Source: Diphasiastrum complanatum
Lineage: Eukaryota > Streptophyta > Lycopodiopsida > Lycopodiales > Lycopodiaceae
Direction of reading: 5' to 3'
Assembly: GCA_029204225.1 (NCBI GenBank)
Contig: CM055100.1
Span: 25,491,106-25,555,105, forward strand
DNA length: 64,000 nucleotides
Positions 60,958 to 64,000 of the stretch are shown here, piece by piece. The notes beneath the pieces are model-generated. The model was given only the letters and a program-made list of their open reading frames with translations, ran no database searches and had not been told where the DNA came from. The translations under genes were made by a program, and so were the position numbers. How positions within the stretch are numbered: position 1 is the stretch's first letter; every line of letters begins with the position of its first letter.

Positions 60958-61836
60958 TGTCGCAAGAGCGTGTGGGTGGGACTGATTCGTGTTCGTCCTC
61001 TTCGTCTTCTTTATTGCGAACTATTTTTTGTCTTTTAATTTTCTTTTGTGCGGAAGCCCTTATAGGATACCAGACACTCAACTACGCATCACAGAACACA
61101 TTCTATTCTAACAATCATGACACACAACACAAGACGAGATGTACAAAAATAGAGTGACTGTATTATCAGTTTTTAATTTAGAGTGAATTCGTCAGTGTCT
61201 CGCTCGTTGGCGGAATGACATTCTACTCTTTCGCTATGTTCTGCTCGTTGGCAGACTTTCATGCACAGCTATGGTGTCTTTACTTTCTTACTCTATTCGC
61301 TACGTCTCTCTCTGTCTCTTACAGATCTCTGTATTCACCTCTTTTTTTCGTTATGATCCAGAGAGGATCGTTTATACCTCCACTATGTGGAGTTTACAAG
61401 ATAGCTAAACATCAAATCACATGACTAGTTAACGCTAATCAACTAGTTAGTTAGTCTCCGTCGTTGCTACTCGTTTCAGCTAGGCGTGAAGCTCGTTGAG
61501 CTGCCAACCGGCAGCGCGAAAGATTTTTCTTCGTTTGATTCGTAATCTTCCGTTTGCTTTCGTTCTTTCCATTTCTTTTCGTAATTTTCATTTCGCGTCC
61601 CTTTTGCGGTTTGCGGTCCTGGAGGTGTGTTTGTGATTCGCGATTGATTCGCGAATCGTTCGTGCTTCGAGTCAAAGACACGTTGACTGTCGCGAATCAT
61701 TCACATTGACTTTCGCAAATTGTTCGACCTTCGTGTTTCGAGTCAAAGACACGTTGACTGTCGCGAATCGTTCTCGTTCGACCTTCGTGTCTTGTTCGTG
61801 CTGCGACAAAGTTGTAGGAGTTCACCATTTCTGACA
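60958..61836 (-). repeat. 5' LTR of the short copia derivative
   Basis: Plus strand starts TGTCGCAAGAGCG and ends CCATTTCTGACA. It is 27 bp longer than its partner, in part from a 9-bp CTCTTCGTC insertion near the start. It has the same internal ~85-bp repeats (about 61650-61795). Confidence 0.88.
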
Positions 61837-61839
61837 TCT

Positions 61840-62250
61840 CTCTCTCCCTTTCTCTCTCACAAAAGCATAAGAATTAGCAATCCCAATAAGTATCAAATCC
61901 AACAATTAGCAAACATAAAGAAAACATGAGAGATGCGAAGGAAAGAGATAGAGAGCAAGGACATTCTTGATCCATTTCATAAGAGGGCCAACCTGCTTGT
62001 TTTGAAATGAAAAGAGAACATGTACAACGATTCAAATTAATCACTTATATAGTAGATTGAGGAGATGGGCACCCCAATTCCTATTGGCTAATTCTAACCT
62101 AAGCACTCAAAAAGTGGTGGGAACCCATTCATTAATTGGAAGACCCAATTTGAAAACAAATTTTGGTGGGAATTCTTATTTTATTCACTAACTTGACTTT
62201 TAGGCCCTGCGACATTAAAAGTCTTGCAAAAAGACCTAAAGTCCTTTTAT
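61840..62250 (-). repeat. Copy of dispersed GA-rich repeat family
   Basis: AGAGAGCAAGGACATTCTTG, CATAAGAGGGCCAACCTGC and CACTTATATAGT are the inverted counterpart of 45965-46130. TATTGGCTAATTCTAACC and the following words match 46840-46920. Confidence 0.7.
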
Positions 62251-62259
62251 TAACTTTCT

Positions 62260-64000
62260 AATCAAATAACTATGTGATCATTGGGTTGGACTTACACACG
62301 CAGGGTGCCAAATCTCTCTCACTTATTAACTAGGGCTAGGGTTGCCTTGGGATCCACAAACCCTCCAACAGTATTCCTCATGAGCACCTCTCGTGGGCTA
62401 GCGGGACTAGTTTTCGGACAACCAGGCGTGCTCCTGGGCACACGTGAGACATTTCTTGCGGGTGCTGGTGCTCTCTGGAGTGCACGAGGGATATTTTTTC
62501 CTGGCATTAAGGCCAATATTCGTGGGCACCACAAAAATCCCAGGCACCTGTGTATGCTCTCATGCTCATGCAAGGTAGTAAGCCAATTTGCACTTATATC
62601 CCTCAATAATTCATTTTCTGAATTGCTTATGGAATATAGTTATAGCTGCCCGAAATGCCACATCATTGAGCACCATTATTGAGCATCCGAAAATTTAATA
62701 AGAAAAGAGAGTGGTTGAGCACACGCCGGGCCCAAACTGGTGCAAGCTCTAGGTTGCAATGAAAGTATGGACCAATAACAATGTGAGTTGCATTGCTAAA
62801 AAAGTTTGGCTAACAAATCAAGGATGCAAAAGTTCATTGGGCATACCCTTAAACCCACTCATAGTGTGAATGCATGCTTTTAAGTATAAAGGGATAAGGG
62901 CCGTGTTCACACTAGGGTTTATTTCGTGGACAAGAAATGGAGCAGCATTGATCGTCCCTTTTGGTGCTGCTCTTGTTCCTCCTCCTCTTTTCACTAATGC
63001 AGGAACGATCGGGCTGGTAGATCTGCAAAGGCATGAATCTGCTGGGGATCTCGCCTATGACAAGTTTTCAGCTCCGCCCACATCATCTACCAATGCCATG
63101 CTTCAACCTCCATTCCAAAGCATATGCTACCAACAGCGGAGCTCTATCAACCTGCTTTCCTCCAGCAGGTCATGAATTTGTAAATTGTAATTATTGGATG
63201 TTTCTTTGGAAGCCTTAAAAGCTAGGCTCATGTCATAATTATGAACTAGATAATGTGTGTTTAGAGGCACATTTTAGGGAAATGATGGCGAATCCTCTTG
63301 TTGAGCCGTGATAGTGATGAGACGAGAGGCGAGTCCTTATTTCCCACAATGTGCCGATAAACACACATTTGTCTAGTGTTTGTATTTTTTGGATTCCATC
63401 CATGAGGGCTCTGAATTTTCGAGATTTCGTCTAAGCCTCTCTATTTTGAGATCCTAAAATCTGGGCATATCAAATTCGTTGGACAAAATTAGTTCTCATT
63501 ATCATGTGCTAGGTAGGTAGTGGGGGTTCCCAACTCGATGTTTATCATCCATTCGTGTAAAATTTGAGCTGACACATATTAAGTTATGAAAGCGTTAACA
63601 ATTGTCAGTGATTGGCAGAGCTATCCACACCATTTCAAGAATTAAGACAAAGCGAGGGGATAGCGCTGCTTGATGCGTCCAAGGTGTAGGATTAAGTAGT
63701 GGATATGAAGCATTGATCTGGTTGTTCATTGCTGTCGGAAATGGCATATTCGTAGACCTACCCAAAATTTGGAAGAAAGACCAAGAAAACTACGAAATGA
63801 TGAAAATTTTCTTCTAGTCTTGTGAGTACAGAGATTAGAAGATTCCTCTTCTTCAAATGGCATTTGGGCTCTATTGTTGAAAGTAAAACATTTGTAGTGG
63901 TTTTAGTGTTATGTAGCTATTTGGCAGTTCAAGACTATAGTAAACTTTCGCTCTTTTTTTCTAGCTTTGGATATGTTGGTACGAGGTCCCTTTTTCATCC
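62260..64000. other. No gene recognised
   Basis: The 133-codon frame at 62281-62682 and the 101-codon frame at 62870-63175 show no motif, no repeat structure and no exon-like borders that I can support. The antisense frame 62319-62606 overlaps the first, which suggests base composition and not coding. Confidence 0.35.

Larger units (their letters stand above)
59449..61836 (-). mobile_element. Complete short non-autonomous copia derivative, 2388 bp
   Basis: Two LTRs (59449-60300, 852 bp; 60958-61836, 879 bp) with TGTC..GACA ends enclose only 657 bp. That interior holds a primer binding site, one open frame and a polypurine tract. A 5-bp duplication (TCTCT) flanks it. Protease, integrase and reverse transcriptase are absent, so movement would need proteins from another element. 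The ORF joins Gag to RNase H (see below). Confidence 0.9.

Noticed and set aside
62281-62682. 133-codon plus-strand frame
   Set aside because: Antisense strand is open too, and the protein has no motif or conserved-looking pattern.

Overview
This window looks like nuclear DNA of a land plant with a large, repeat-rich genome. The support is many decayed Ty1/copia and Ty3/gypsy retrotransposons, tRNA-iMet-type primer binding sites (TGGTATCAGAGC), a decayed Helitron, a tRNA-derived SINE, long (AG)n and (GT)n microsatellites, introns with GT..AG borders, and a plant UDP-glycosyltransferase fragment. I cannot name the species. A non-flowering lineage (fern, lycophyte or gymnosperm) is a guess from the style of the repeats. 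There are no operons, rRNA genes or CRISPR arrays, and I see no intact single-copy host gene.

Layout. 0-5 kb: palindromic TTCGCGAA-type repeats, a ~54-bp minisatellite and a long AG tract. 5-13 kb: scattered copia and gypsy fragments, one with a probable 3' LTR. 14-17 kb: mostly featureless. 17.0-21.4 kb (minus): a decayed Helitron encoding a Rep and a PIF1-type helicase, followed by a small GIY-YIG nuclease ORF. 21.4-23.7 kb: simple repeats. 23.7-27.3 kb: a degenerate satellite-like array interrupted by a copia fragment. 27.5-29.9 kb (minus): a decayed multi-exon gene that I match from memory to a transposase-like plant family, with two tandem SINE copies in it. 30.0-30.8 kb: a truncated UGT piece between inverted repeats. 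31.15-40.7 kb (plus): a split multi-exon gene for a DNA N4/N6-methyltransferase-like protein. Its coding sequence is interrupted by a complete 6.0-kb copia element (33744-39759). 41-49 kb: simple repeats, a GC-rich tandem array, copies of a dispersed GA-rich repeat and a gypsy integrase tail. 49.7-59.3 kb: a pile-up of copia and gypsy remnants in both orientations. 59449-61836: a complete short non-autonomous copia derivative whose only ORF joins a Gag N-terminus to an RNase H C-terminus. 61.8-64 kb: a dispersed repeat copy and otherwise nothing recognised.

The parts most worth a second look are four. First, the divergent pair of transposase-like gene (minus) and methyltransferase-like gene (plus), which may be the remains of one DNA transposon that carried its own DNA methyltransferase. 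Second, the GIY-YIG ORF next to the Helitron helicase. Third, the Gag-RNase H mini-retrotransposon. Fourth, the copia element with LTR ends that are not TG..CA. Every coding region found is broken by stops, frameshifts, insertions or deletions, except the short Gag-RNase H ORF and isolated exons. All family calls come from reading motifs by eye, and none was checked by a search.
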